Source: Ktedonobacteraceae bacterium
GTDB taxonomy: Bacteria; Chloroflexota; Ktedonobacteria; Ktedonobacterales; Ktedonobacteraceae
DNA length: 46,599 nucleotides
Assembly (NCBI GenBank): GCA_019240835.1
Contig: JAFAXQ010000305.1
Location: 1 to 46,599 of the forward strand
Direction of reading: 5' to 3'
A model generated the notes under the pieces. It saw nothing but the letters and a program-made list of their open reading frames with translations. It did no database searches and was not told the DNA's origin. Position 1 is the first letter of the stretch, and each line of letters begins with the position of its first letter. Positions 1-8,510 of the stretch are shown in pieces. The translations under genes and the position numbers were made by a program.

Positions 1-1270
1 GCGGTCCCGGCAGCAACTCTTGCTTGACCCATTTTGAGAACGCTTGAGTTGCGAGTATCTGGCGAGCGATCTTAACACCTTGCACGAGCCGTTCAAGGTC
101 AGAGTCAACAGCAAGATAGTTTGGGTTGATCAGCGGCTTATCAAGCGGTTTCTTGCTTGCTAGCCTGACCCAGCCCCGTGACATGGGACGGACAAGCCCA
201 GGCAGGATGCTAATTGAGTTAGGATGCCCCTGGCCGATGATAATGTCAAACGGCACATGCACAAAACCAAGCTGCAAGTCTGGTCCAACCCAGCCTGGAT
301 CGGACTTGCAGAACAGGGCGCTTTCCGAAAGGTTCTGATGGGGCGGGGGCACTGGCTGTGACGTTTCGTTGATTACCCCAGCCAGAACGTGATTATGAAA
401 GTTTTCGCCCACCCCAGGCACCTCGGCTACTACGGGAATAGCAAACTCCTTCAACTGGCTGGGATGGCCGATTCCCGAAAGCAGCAGCAACTTGGGCGAC
501 TCGATTGCGCCTGCGCAGACGATCACCTCAAGATTGGCATTGGCAACCTTGATCTCACTGTTCTGGCTGTACTCCACACCTATGCAGCGTTTGCCATCGA
601 ACAGAAGCCGAGTGGCTTGTGAGTTGGTGCTTAGCGTCAGGTTAGGTCGGTTCAGTGCCGGGTAGAGGTAGGCGACGGCTGTACTGTGACGTTTGCCATC
701 CTTGATGTTGACATGGTGCCAGCCAGCGCCTTCCATGTTCGGGCCGTTGAAGTCCTCGGTGGGAGGGTAGCCCAGCTCGCAGCATGCTTGGATAAACGCT
801 GCAGAGGTCGGGTTCGGTTGGTGTAGCTTCGCATTAGCGACAGTGAGCGGACCACTCTTGCCAGCCCATGGGCTGGTATCGTCTTCCTGGTTTTCCAGTT
901 TCTGGAAGAAGGGTAACACATCCTGGTAGCGCCAGCCGGGGCAGCCGTTGTAGGCCCAGTTATCGTAGTCGGAGGGATGCCCTCGGATATGCATCATGAT
1001 GTACAGGTTACTGGACCCACCGGGGATCTTGCCGCGTGGCTCATGGATTACTCGACCGCCCAGAGCTGGCTGCGGTGTGCTCGTGTAGGCCCAATCCACT
1101 GATGAGCCAAGCAGAGTATACCATAATGATGGGTTAGAGACATTAGGAGGAATCTCAGACCCCCCCGCTTCTAATGCTAACACCTTCACCCTCGGGTTTT
1201 CACTGAGTCGGTTCGCAAGTACCGACCCCGCCGAACCTGTTCCTACAATAATGAAATCGTGTGTGCTCAT
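1..1270 (-). CDS. GMC family FAD-dependent oxidoreductase (3' end off the window)
   Basis: The reading frame starts at an ATG at 1270 and stays open for 423 codons to the window edge, so the C-terminus is missing. GGAGG lies 5 nt before the start. Residues 6-36 form the N-terminal FAD dinucleotide fold (IVGTGSAGSVLANRL, then LALEAGG). A GMC signature 1-like stretch follows (PRGKIPGGSSN with IRGHPSDYDNWA), and signature 2 is GAIESPKLLLLSGIG. The family oxidises alcohols or sugars with FAD (glucose-methanol-choline); the substrate cannot be read from the sequence. The catalytic His/Asn region normally near the C-terminus is outside the window. It is the last visible gene of the minus-strand operon with a Mo-hydroxylase and a ThDP enzyme, so a role in oxidising an alcohol intermediate to an aldehyde or ketone is plausible but inferred. 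Confidence 0.9.
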   Translation of the reverse strand, partial: MSTHDFIIVGTGSAGSVLANRLSENPRVKVLALEAGGSEIPPNVSNPSLWYTLLGSSVDWAYTSTPQPALGGRVIHEPRGKIPGGSSNLYIMMHIRGHPSDYDNWAYNGCPGWRYQDVLPFFQKLENQEDDTSPWAGKSGPLTVANAKLHQPNPTSAAFIQACCELGYPPTEDFNGPNMEGAGWHHVNIKDGKRHSTAVAYLYPALNRPNLTLSTNSQATRLLFDGKRCIGVEYSQNSEIKVANANLEVIVCAGAIESPKLLLLSGIGHPSQLKEFAIPVVAEVPGVGENFHNHVLAGVINETSQPVPPPHQNLSESALFCKSDPGWVGPDLQLGFVHVPFDIIIGQGHPNSISILPGLVRPMSRGWVRLASKKPLDKPLINPNYLAVDSDLERLVQGVKIARQILATQAFSKWVKQELLPGP

Positions 1271-1420
1271 CGTAACCTCCGTGGTGCCACTTCAAAGCTT
1301 TGAACCTATACTTCATCCCTAAGATTATGTGTTCTCGTCTTCCTTGCAGCTTCGGTGCTTGTAGGGGGTGTACTTTGTAGGCTGAGGAGTACTGCAAAAC
1401 GGGCGCAACAATTTCATGGC

Positions 1421-1813
1421 TTAATCTAGCTTCTGGTTGACAAACGGGCCAAAAGGCACGGTATCGTGAAAATTCGCCATGTACTTGATTTTGCCGTTCT
1501 CCAGGCGGAAATAGTTTGCGACGTTTGCCTCAATAGGTACACCGCTGGCATTAGCTGCCGAAATGTGTGAGACGACGCACGCCTCGTTGCCGTCGATGAC
1601 GACATGCTTAGGCTGATTTTGGAACTTGGAGTATCCTTTCTTCATGCCATCGATGGCACCCCGCAAGACGCCAATACCTTCAACGTGACCAGCTAACTGC
1701 TCATCAATCACCACATTGTCATCGAAGAGCGTCAGCCAGCTATCCCAATCGCCCTTATTGACTAACTCGTAGTATGCGATGACCACGTCTCTGGTGTTCC
1801 TTGAACCTAGCAT
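1421..1813 (-). CDS. SnoaL/NTF2-like small protein (third of three in the operon)
   Basis: This 130-residue protein has the sequence style of a SnoaL-like cone fold: an N-terminal helix (DVVIAYYELVNKGDWDSW), LFDDNVVIDEQLAGHVEGI, then a C-terminal strand ending in NYFRLENGKIKYMANFHDT. Members include ketosteroid isomerase-like enzymes, cyclases and dehydratases as well as non-catalytic binders, so function is not assignable. AGGAG sits 7 nt before the ATG at 1813. It is separated by 45 bp from the upstream NTF2-like gene and by 150 bp from the GMC oxidoreductase, all on the minus strand. The fold call is good, the activity unknown. Confidence 0.8.
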   Translation of the reverse strand: MLGSRNTRDVVIAYYELVNKGDWDSWLTLFDDNVVIDEQLAGHVEGIGVLRGAIDGMKKGYSKFQNQPKHVVIDGNEACVVSHISAANASGVPIEANVANYFRLENGKIKYMANFHDTVPFGPFVNQKLD

Positions 1814-1858
1814 TGCCTATCTCCTATCTTGTAGAATTTACAAAAGCGTGGTTTAGGT

Positions 1859-2326
1859 TTATGTGGTAGTGCTGTCTTTTACCGGAAGCACTCCTGATCC
1901 GCCGACCGGATCGAACGAGTCCACAAAGTAGGTCACCACCACTGGTTGCCTAGTTTTGTCTGAACGCTTGACTGTCCAGGTTTGTCCGGCAAGAAATGCC
2001 AGCCGTTCACTCTTTGGCGCAGGCGGATTCCAGACGCTTGCTTGCCAGAAAGTGAGCACTTTTACCGTTGCACGGTCGCCTGTAGTGCTAATTGCCAGTT
2101 CTTTTGTCTCGTGGATCTCATCGAAAAAGGTGGCAGTAACCCGCTTGTACCAAGCGGTTACTCCAGCCTTGTCCGTGACGGTCACTTCTGGGAAGCGGAA
2201 CTCTATACCCTCATCGGCAACCATCGCCAGAAAACCTTCTAGCGGAACATGGATATCCAGGTTGTGGTACCACTGATCCACGAACTGACGCACTTCGGCT
2301 TCAGTGAGAGGTGCCAATGTGCTCAT
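1859..2326 (-). CDS. NTF2-like protein (second of three in the operon)
   Basis: A 155-residue protein with NTF2/SnoaL-like features: an N-terminal helix (EAEVRQFVDQWYHNLDIHV), the EGIEFRFPEVTVTDKAGV segment and C-terminal beta strands around TWTVKRSDKTRQPVVVTYFVDSF. It resembles its neighbours at 1421-1813 and 6267-6605 in fold only; I do not see close identity among the three, so recent duplication is unlikely. AAGGAGG precedes the ATG by 9 nt, which supports the start at 2326. It follows the FAD subunit gene by 34 bp. A catalytic isomerase or dehydratase role, or a ligand-binding role, is possible. Confidence 0.75.
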   Translation of the reverse strand: MSTLAPLTEAEVRQFVDQWYHNLDIHVPLEGFLAMVADEGIEFRFPEVTVTDKAGVTAWYKRVTATFFDEIHETKELAISTTGDRATVKVLTFWQASVWNPPAPKSERLAFLAGQTWTVKRSDKTRQPVVVTYFVDSFDPVGGSGVLPVKDSTTT

Positions 2327-2360
2327 CGTTTAAATCCTCCTTTTTCGCTCTTCAACAGTC

Positions 2361-3236
2361 TTAGCTTGGCAGAACTTTAGCACGTGCAATAGCACGGGTG
2401 AGAGCACGTTTCGTCAGTACTCTCGTTAGGTGGGCACGGTACTCAGCGGAAGAGGCAAGGTCGGAGATGAAGTTCTGCTCCTCACCGACCCAGTCAGCAG
2501 CCGCGAGAGTTTCTGCAGTCGGTTGCTTGCCCTTCAACGCTGCCTCGACTGCCGGCAAGCGCATTGCGTGCTTAGTTGCGCCTGTTACAGCCACACGGCA
2601 TGCGCCTAGGGTGCCGTCAGATGCTCGCATGACATTGACTGCTACCCCACATATGGCACCGCCGGTGGCGCGGTTCGTAATCTTTTCGTAGGCACTGTCG
2701 GTGCTGACAGCGACGCTCGCCAGGTCGAAAGAGGTAATAATCTCGTCAGTTGCAAGCCCAGTCTTAAGCGACTGAGCAATGAACTCATCGACACGGATCG
2801 TACGTGTACCTCTCAGCGCAAAGATGTTGAGCGTTGCCTCAAATACTAATAGTGCGGCGGGAAGATCAGCTGCTGGATCACCATAGGCAAGATTGCCACC
2901 CAGCGTGCTACAGTTGCGTATCTGAGGGTCGCTGGTACTCTTGGCCGCTTCAGCCAAAGCAGCATAGCGTTCTTGGATATCTTTCTCTTGGGCTATTTCC
3001 ACTAAGGTCGTCATCGCGCCAATACGAAGGCCACCGTCGCTACGGCGCGCAATACCACGCAAAGCCTGGATATTGCGCAGGTCTACCAGCATCGGAGGTG
3101 AAATGCGCTGTAATTTCATCTCTGTCAAGAGACTGTGGCCGCCGCCCAGGATGCGGGCACCCGTATTCTTTTTGAGTAGTGCCACTGCTTCGTCGAGACT
3201 CTGTGGTGCGGCATACTCTACCGATGCTAAGATCAT
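2361..3236 (-). CDS. Xanthine dehydrogenase family FAD-binding subunit (CoxM/CutM-like)
   Basis: The 291-residue protein matches the medium FAD subunit of the molybdenum hydroxylase family. It has the FAD pyrophosphate-binding motif ARILGGGHSLLTEMKL near residues 28-43 and a second motif, TLGGNLAYGDPAADLP, near residues 111-126, plus the C-terminal four-helix CO dehydrogenase flavoprotein domain. FAD relays electrons from the 2Fe-2S clusters to an external acceptor. The gene starts 4 bp after the stop of the molybdopterin subunit gene, so the two are almost certainly cotranslated. The subunit order in transcription is S, L, M, unlike the M-S-L order of classical form I CO dehydrogenase operons. 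Confidence 0.93.
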   Translation of the reverse strand: MILASVEYAAPQSLDEAVALLKKNTGARILGGGHSLLTEMKLQRISPPMLVDLRNIQALRGIARRSDGGLRIGAMTTLVEIAQEKDIQERYAALAEAAKSTSDPQIRNCSTLGGNLAYGDPAADLPAALLVFEATLNIFALRGTRTIRVDEFIAQSLKTGLATDEIITSFDLASVAVSTDSAYEKITNRATGGAICGVAVNVMRASDGTLGACRVAVTGATKHAMRLPAVEAALKGKQPTAETLAAADWVGEEQNFISDLASSAEYRAHLTRVLTKRALTRAIARAKVLPS

Positions 3237-3240
3237 GTCT

Positions 3241-5673
3241 TTATTTTCCTACTCGTTGATCTTGTTGAACGTTCTTCTTGTCACTGTTCCCCTTCACAGC
3301 TTGGGCATCACGCATCGCACGCCAGACCTTTTCAGCAGTGATCGGCATGTCAATGTGTTTCACACCGAGATCGGAGAGGGCATCGCACACGGCGTTACTA
3401 ATAGCCGCGGCTGGGGGAACAGTGGCAATTTCGCCAACGCCCTTCATGCCTAGGGCATTATGAGGCGTCGGGGTGACTGTGCGGTCAAGTTCATAGCGGG
3501 GCACGTCAGTAGCCCGTGGAATGGCATATGTCATGAAGTTGTTCGTCAGCAGGTTTCCCTGCTCGTCATACACGGCCCGTTCTATAAGCACCTGGCCAAT
3601 GGCATGAGCAATACTGCCCTCGATTTGCCCATCAACGACCAACGGGTTGCCGACGTTGCCCGCGTCATTCACAGCGACATAGCGTACCAAGTCAACCTGG
3701 CCGGTTTGCTCGTCTATTTCAACGATAGCGATATGACTGCCAAACGGGTAGTTAAAGTCAGGTGGATCAAAGAAGGAGGTCTCATCCAGATTCGGCTCCA
3801 TCCCCGGCGGGAGATTCCAGCCATACCAGAGTGCAAGTGCCATCTCCTGCAACGTCTTGACCTTCTGCGGTGAATCTTTGACAAATACCTTGCCATCTTC
3901 ATAGACGACATCTTCCTCAGCCGCCTCGAACATATGAGCAGCCGCTTTGCGGATCTTCTCCTTGATCTTGTGGGCCGTAAGCTGTAAGGCAGGACCAGCC
4001 AAGCTAAACGAACGACTACCATATGTACCTTGTCCGTAGGGAGCCCTCTGCGTATCGGATTGGAAGAACTGGATCATGTTCATGTCAACACCCAGCTCCT
4101 CGGCAACGATTTGTGCAAAGGTTGTCTCGTGGCTCTGTCCGGTTGATTTTGAGCCAATTGTCATGCTGACCTCACCAGTTGGGTAAACGCGGATATTGGC
4201 GCTTTCCCAGGTTCCTCCGAGCATCCCCTCCTTCGACATGCGCGTTGATGGACCGACACCACATATGGCGACAAAGCAAGCGATACCAATCCCAAGCCGC
4301 TTCCCACGCTGGCGAGCTTCCGCTTTGCGGGCTTTAATATTGCTATACTCAACCATCTCCAGAGCTCGATCAAGCGTCGCTTGATAGTTGCCGGAGTCAT
4401 AGACCCAACCGAGATGATTGTCATAAGGGAAACTCTGCGGGGCAATCATGTTTTTGTAGCGGACCTCGGCTGGATCCATGCCGATCTCGGCTGCATAGAG
4501 GTCTACTAAGCGCTCAACCAGAAAGGTTGCCTCCGCTCGACCAGAGCCACGCTGTGCCCCCAACGGGACGATGTTGGTGAAAACTGCATATACTTCGCAA
4601 AAGGCATTCTCGATAGCGTAGACACCGCTGATGCTGCGACCCATCAAAGCGGTCGCGACGCCGGGACCGATTGTGGAGGGGTAAGCGCCTAAATTTGCGT
4701 AGCTCGTGCAGCGCAAGGCGGTAATCTTGCCATCTTTTGTTCCCGCGATGGTGCCATGCTGTTTGTGATCGCGGCCTTGTACTGTGGACTGCATTAATCC
4801 GGTTCTCGTGTCGACCCACTTCACCGGGCGACCAAGCTCTTTGGCCAGGAAAATGACGAGTGCCATATCTGGATAGATATAGCCTTTTGTGCCAAAACTT
4901 CCACCGACGTTGGGCGCAATGACGCGTAGCTTGTTGAAAGGAATACCCAGTACGAGATAGGCGAGCAGGAAACGGTGATTGTGTGGCGACTGCGTTGTAG
5001 CCCAGAGGGTGTATTCATCGGTAATCGGGTCGTAGCTGCCAATGGCGCTACGGGGTTCAAGAGGATTATTGATGGTCCGCTGGTTGTAAAGCGAGAGGTT
5101 CACGACGACCTCAGCGTTTGCAATTGCCTGGTCGGTGGTTTCCTTGTTTCCACAGGTCCAATCAGCATTCAGGTTGTGTGGCACGGCTTCATGGAGTTGC
5201 GGAGCTCCCTCCTTCAGAGCCTCCTCGGCGTCTACAACCACGGGCAGTGGCTCGTAGTCTACACGGATCGCTGCTAGTGCGCTGTGGGCTTGGTCGCGTG
5301 TCTCGGCAACCACCGCTGCTACCCCGTCGCCGATGTAGCGGACCTTGTCCTTTGCTAAGGCGTAGCCAGCTCCAGGCAGGCCGTAGGGATGAGGTGGAAA
5401 GTGACTTTCTACGCCACCGGGTATCCAGACGCAGGGCAGAGGCATCATTTTGCCTTCCAGGTCGGCTCCTGTAATCACCCGCACTACACCGGGCATCTTC
5501 AAGGCCGCGCTCGTATCAATGTTCTTGATGTGCGCGTGACCGTGTTGGCTGCGTAAGATAGCCATATGCAACATGCCAGGCAGAGTAATATCGGCTGTGA
5601 ACTGTGCCTCTCCCCTCAACATCTGCGGTTCCGCACGCCCTTTTATCGGCGCGCCAAAGACTTTTTGAGCCAC
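3241..5673 (-). CDS. Xanthine dehydrogenase family molybdopterin-binding subunit (CoxL/CutL-like, not form I CODH)
   Basis: This 810-residue protein is the large catalytic subunit that binds molybdenum cofactor. Visible motifs are NVGGSFGTKG, the substrate-loop motif GAQRGSGRAEA, GQGTYGSRS and the C-terminal GMKGVGEIATVPPAA, whose Glu748 is in the place of the catalytic base of the family. Form I CO dehydrogenase carries AYxCSFR with a catalytic Cys in the active-site loop; here the loop is QRGSGR, which fits form II/aldehyde or purine hydroxylases. The start is a GTG at 5673 with GAGGAG 7 nt upstream. It should hydroxylate an aldehyde or heterocycle using water and pass electrons to the neighbouring CoxS- and CoxM-like subunits. 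The substrate is unknown; the operon context favours an aldehyde. Confidence 0.93.
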   Translation of the reverse strand: MAQKVFGAPIKGRAEPQMLRGEAQFTADITLPGMLHMAILRSQHGHAHIKNIDTSAALKMPGVVRVITGADLEGKMMPLPCVWIPGGVESHFPPHPYGLPGAGYALAKDKVRYIGDGVAAVVAETRDQAHSALAAIRVDYEPLPVVVDAEEALKEGAPQLHEAVPHNLNADWTCGNKETTDQAIANAEVVVNLSLYNQRTINNPLEPRSAIGSYDPITDEYTLWATTQSPHNHRFLLAYLVLGIPFNKLRVIAPNVGGSFGTKGYIYPDMALVIFLAKELGRPVKWVDTRTGLMQSTVQGRDHKQHGTIAGTKDGKITALRCTSYANLGAYPSTIGPGVATALMGRSISGVYAIENAFCEVYAVFTNIVPLGAQRGSGRAEATFLVERLVDLYAAEIGMDPAEVRYKNMIAPQSFPYDNHLGWVYDSGNYQATLDRALEMVEYSNIKARKAEARQRGKRLGIGIACFVAICGVGPSTRMSKEGMLGGTWESANIRVYPTGEVSMTIGSKSTGQSHETTFAQIVAEELGVDMNMIQFFQSDTQRAPYGQGTYGSRSFSLAGPALQLTAHKIKEKIRKAAAHMFEAAEEDVVYEDGKVFVKDSPQKVKTLQEMALALWYGWNLPPGMEPNLDETSFFDPPDFNYPFGSHIAIVEIDEQTGQVDLVRYVAVNDAGNVGNPLVVDGQIEGSIAHAIGQVLIERAVYDEQGNLLTNNFMTYAIPRATDVPRYELDRTVTPTPHNALGMKGVGEIATVPPAAAISNAVCDALSDLGVKHIDMPITAEKVWRAMRDAQAVKGNSDKKNVQQDQRVGK

Positions 5674-5738
5674 AATCTTTCTCCTCGTTTGCGCTTTGAC
5701 TCATTATGGCCTTGGAATCCTACATAACCCGAGAGGTA

Positions 5739-6251
5739 TCAGGTTGAGCGCGTCTGAGCTTGCGCTGTTGCAAACTCTGCAACAGACGCCTGCTGCATCT
5801 TCTCAACTGCATACTGTACAGCGCGCACTACGCTCTGATAGCCTGTGCAGCGGCAGAGGCTCCCCCACAGCCAAGATCGAATCTCATCCTCACTTGGGTT
5901 TGGGTTATGCTCAAGTAGATCAAGCAGTGACATAATCATGCCCGGTGTACAAAAGCCACATTGCAGCCCATGCTTTTCCCAGAATGCTTCCTGTAGCATA
6001 TGCAATTGACCATTCTGAGCCACGCCCTCAATAGTCTTGACATCACTGTGATCGGCCTGGACCGCTAGCAGCAAGCAACTCTTCACCGACCTACCATTGA
6101 CCTGGATGGTGCAGGTGCCACACTGACCTGTGTCACAGCCAATTTTCGTACCCATCAAGCCTAACGTCTCACGAATGAAATCTACCAGGAGCATCCTAGG
6201 CTCAATCTCCGCGCTCATCGGCTTGCCGTTGACTGTCATCAAAACCTGCAT
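5739..6251 (-). CDS. Xanthine dehydrogenase family 2Fe-2S subunit (CoxS-like)
   Basis: The 170-residue protein has the two [2Fe-2S] sites of the small subunit of molybdenum hydroxylases. The plant-ferredoxin-like cluster ligands are C39, C44, C47 and C59, and the second cluster uses C98, C101, C133 and C135 in CGFCTPG and CRCTGY. All eight cysteines are present, so electron transfer should be intact. The C-terminal tail after about residue 155 ([13 protein letters not shown]) is a short extension. AAGGAG lies 9 nt before the ATG. The gene is 16 bp after the SnoaL-like gene and 65 bp before the molybdopterin subunit gene on the same strand. Confidence 0.94.
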   Translation of the reverse strand: MQVLMTVNGKPMSAEIEPRMLLVDFIRETLGLMGTKIGCDTGQCGTCTIQVNGRSVKSCLLLAVQADHSDVKTIEGVAQNGQLHMLQEAFWEKHGLQCGFCTPGMIMSLLDLLEHNPNPSEDEIRSWLWGSLCRCTGYQSVVRAVQYAVEKMQQASVAEFATAQAQTRST

Positions 6252-6266
6252 GGGAGAGGCTCCTTC

Positions 6267-6605
6267 TTACTTGACACCGGTAAAGTGATACGAAGCTTTG
6301 CCATCTCTGAGAACAAAAGCGTCGTAAACCACTGCTGGGCCAAGCTTAGTCACGACACTGGCTTCGAGGAAGATGGTGTCTTCGGTCTCCCTGAATTTGT
6401 CAGTTGACTTCACCTCTAAGTTGCCTAGCATCTCGAGGTAGCCACGAAAATACTTTTTGAGTGCGTCACGACCTTTCACGACGAACTCAAATCCAATGAG
6501 AACGGCGTCTTCATTGTAGTGATTGTCGATCAAGCCGTCCACATCTTTTGCGGAGATATACAGGAGTTGCTCTTCATAGAACTTGCGTCCGGGTGTCATT
6601 GTCAT
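6267..6605 (-). CDS. SnoaL/NTF2-like small protein (first of three in the operon)
   Basis: A 112-residue protein of SnoaL-like type: FYEEQLLYISAKDVDGLIDN, then HYNEDAVLIGFEFVVKGRDA, a central FRGYLEML helix and beta strands ending in YDAFVLRDGKASYHFTG. The pattern of a helix, then a residue stretch with a polar strand and a final strand-turn-strand ending in FTG is typical of the fold. GGAG is 8 nt before the ATG at 6605. It lies between the ThDP enzyme (60 bp upstream) and the 2Fe-2S subunit (16 bp downstream), tying it to the Mo-hydroxylase module. No catalytic residues can be assigned. Confidence 0.78.
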   Translation of the reverse strand: MTMTPGRKFYEEQLLYISAKDVDGLIDNHYNEDAVLIGFEFVVKGRDALKKYFRGYLEMLGNLEVKSTDKFRETEDTIFLEASVVTKLGPAVVYDAFVLRDGKASYHFTGVK

Positions 6606-6665
6606 GTTTCGATCTCCTTAGTACAGTTTGTATTGCAGCAGTAGCTACAAGATGGTCGTGTGTGC

Positions 6666-8384
6666 TCACGCCTGACTATACTTGTGTAGTGCCTTCTGCA
6701 CAACATGACCGGGCACATCGTTACTGATGACTAAGTCAATCAGAAAGGGTTCGTCGTCTGCTAACGCCTGACGGACCGCAGGGCCGATCTGCTGGGGCGT
6801 CTCGACCCGCACGGCCTTGACCCCCATCGCCTGCGCCAACTCGGCGAAGTGAATGCCTGGGTCGTCGATGTCGAATGAAGCAGGAAATACATGCTCTGGC
6901 AGCTGTCGCTCTCGCCAGTACTGCTGAAGGTTGAGTTTCAGCAGTTTGTAGCTGTGGTTGTTGCAGATGACGAGCTTCGCCCCGATCCTGTGATGAGCTG
7001 CAGTCCAGAGTGCCTGAATGGTGTACATACTGCCCCCATCGCCGCAGAAGCCGATCACGGTTTTGTCTGGGTGGGCCAGCTTGATGCCAATTGCTCCGGG
7101 AATGCCGACACCCAATGACCCCCCACGCGTCAGAAAATAGGTTCCCGGTGTCGTCGGTGGGAGCGCATGAACGAGATCGGGACTGGTAGTCAACGCTTCG
7201 TCGAAGATGATCGCGTCTTTGGGAAGCTGAGCAGCCAGTTCCTCCATGAAGCGCGAAGCGTGTAGCGGGACGGCCTCGCGTCTGGACGTATCCGCCTCAT
7301 GCCAAGCAGCCACTTCCTGCTCTTTAGCCGCTGTGTGAGCACTGACTCGGGCCTTCGCTGCTGCTTTCTGGCTGGCTGTCATCGTTGTCTCTAGTGCAGC
7401 GGCCACTTTTGCTAGTGTTGTCTTCGGGTCGCTAATCAGCCCTATATCCACTGGGAAGTTCTTGGCCACTTCATAGGCATTCAGGTCGATGTGAATGACC
7501 TTTGCCCCCGAGGCAAAGACGCCAGAGAGTGCAGGGAAGACCTCGGGGAAGACGTAGGTTCCGCAAATCAGCACTACGTCTGCCTGTGAGGTGATTGCAC
7601 GGCTGTGCTCCCCAAACATATGCCCCAGTTGATCCTTAAAAAGTGGATGTGAGGCGCTCATATTGACTTCCGATGAGTCTGCGCCCCAGACTTGCGCTCC
7701 AGTGAGTTCGGCCACACGGGTCAATTCGGTCTGTGCAGCGGAAGCGGCTACGCCGTCGCCGATAATGAACAGGGGCTGCTGAGCTGCTGCTAACAGGGCT
7801 GCCACTTGTGCAATCTGATCTGGTTCTGGGGCCACCCGCGTCACGGGGAACGAAGTTGGAATCACTGCTTCTTCATTGGGAGCGTCGAGGATATCCATCG
7901 GCAAACACACAAACACGGGTCCCATCGGTGGTGTGGCCGCTATCTTGATAGCTCGCCGCAGCACCCGCAGCAGCGAGGCTGGGTCCACCACACGGGTTGC
8001 CCACTTTGTTACAGGCTCAGCAATTGCTACCAAGTCGGCTGCCATCTGCGCGTCCATGGCGTCGTACCGCAGACCAGCATCACCGTTGATGACGACCAGG
8101 GGAGCATGTCCACGCTTGGCCTGATACAGCATGCCGATTCCGTTGCCGAGGCCGACCCCACTATGTAGTTGCACCACCGTGGGTCTCTTGGTAGCACGAG
8201 CATAGCCATCGGCTATGCCTACAGCCACCGCCTCTTGCAGTGTCACAATGTATTTGAGGTCCGGATAGTCGCTTAATGCATCCAGAAAGCCCTGCTCGAC
8301 GGTACCGGGGTTGCCGAACATGTAGTGCATATCATCCGCAAGAAGTTGTTCAATGATGGCAAAGCGTCCAGTTTTACCTGTCAT
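6666..8384 (-). CDS. ThDP-dependent enzyme, benzoylformate decarboxylase/acetolactate synthase-like
   Basis: The 572-residue protein has the three-domain layout of the POX/ALS/BFD family. In the N-terminal PYR domain FGNPGTVEQGFL and LQEAVAVGIADGYAR give the conserved Glu that activates ThDP, followed by QLHSGVGLGNGIG with the His that matches His70 of benzoylformate decarboxylase. The middle domain has IIGDGVAAS. The C-terminal PP domain carries the GDGGS...NN ThDP/metal motif (FCGDGGSMYT to VICNN). Expected chemistry is decarboxylation of a 2-oxo acid to an aldehyde, or carboligation. BFD-type Ser26 is Thr here, and no clear counterpart of BFD His281 is seen, so substrate is open. I prefer the ATG at 8384; an in-frame TTG at 8402 has a poorer context. 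It is the second gene of the operon. Confidence 0.9.
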   Translation of the reverse strand: MTGKTGRFAIIEQLLADDMHYMFGNPGTVEQGFLDALSDYPDLKYIVTLQEAVAVGIADGYARATKRPTVVQLHSGVGLGNGIGMLYQAKRGHAPLVVINGDAGLRYDAMDAQMAADLVAIAEPVTKWATRVVDPASLLRVLRRAIKIAATPPMGPVFVCLPMDILDAPNEEAVIPTSFPVTRVAPEPDQIAQVAALLAAAQQPLFIIGDGVAASAAQTELTRVAELTGAQVWGADSSEVNMSASHPLFKDQLGHMFGEHSRAITSQADVVLICGTYVFPEVFPALSGVFASGAKVIHIDLNAYEVAKNFPVDIGLISDPKTTLAKVAAALETTMTASQKAAAKARVSAHTAAKEQEVAAWHEADTSRREAVPLHASRFMEELAAQLPKDAIIFDEALTTSPDLVHALPPTTPGTYFLTRGGSLGVGIPGAIGIKLAHPDKTVIGFCGDGGSMYTIQALWTAAHHRIGAKLVICNNHSYKLLKLNLQQYWRERQLPEHVFPASFDIDDPGIHFAELAQAMGVKAVRVETPQQIGPAVRQALADDEPFLIDLVISNDVPGHVVQKALHKYSQA

Positions 8385-8510
8385 AATCCCTGCTTTCCTC
8401 AAAGGTTCCTCTCACTGTACGTATGCTTGGTCTTCAACCTTGCATAGAGTGGAAGACTACTCACCCGAGCGTGATGTCATCCATGTTAATCTAGCTAAGG
8501 CTTGTTAGGT

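Noticed and set aside
652-1397. Short minus-strand ORFs at 652-921 and 1200-1397
   Set aside because: They overlap the GMC oxidoreductase frame, which is open to the window edge and has full family motifs.
3241-6251. Form I carbon monoxide dehydrogenase
   Set aside because: The active-site AYxCSFR motif is absent from the large subunit and the gene order differs.
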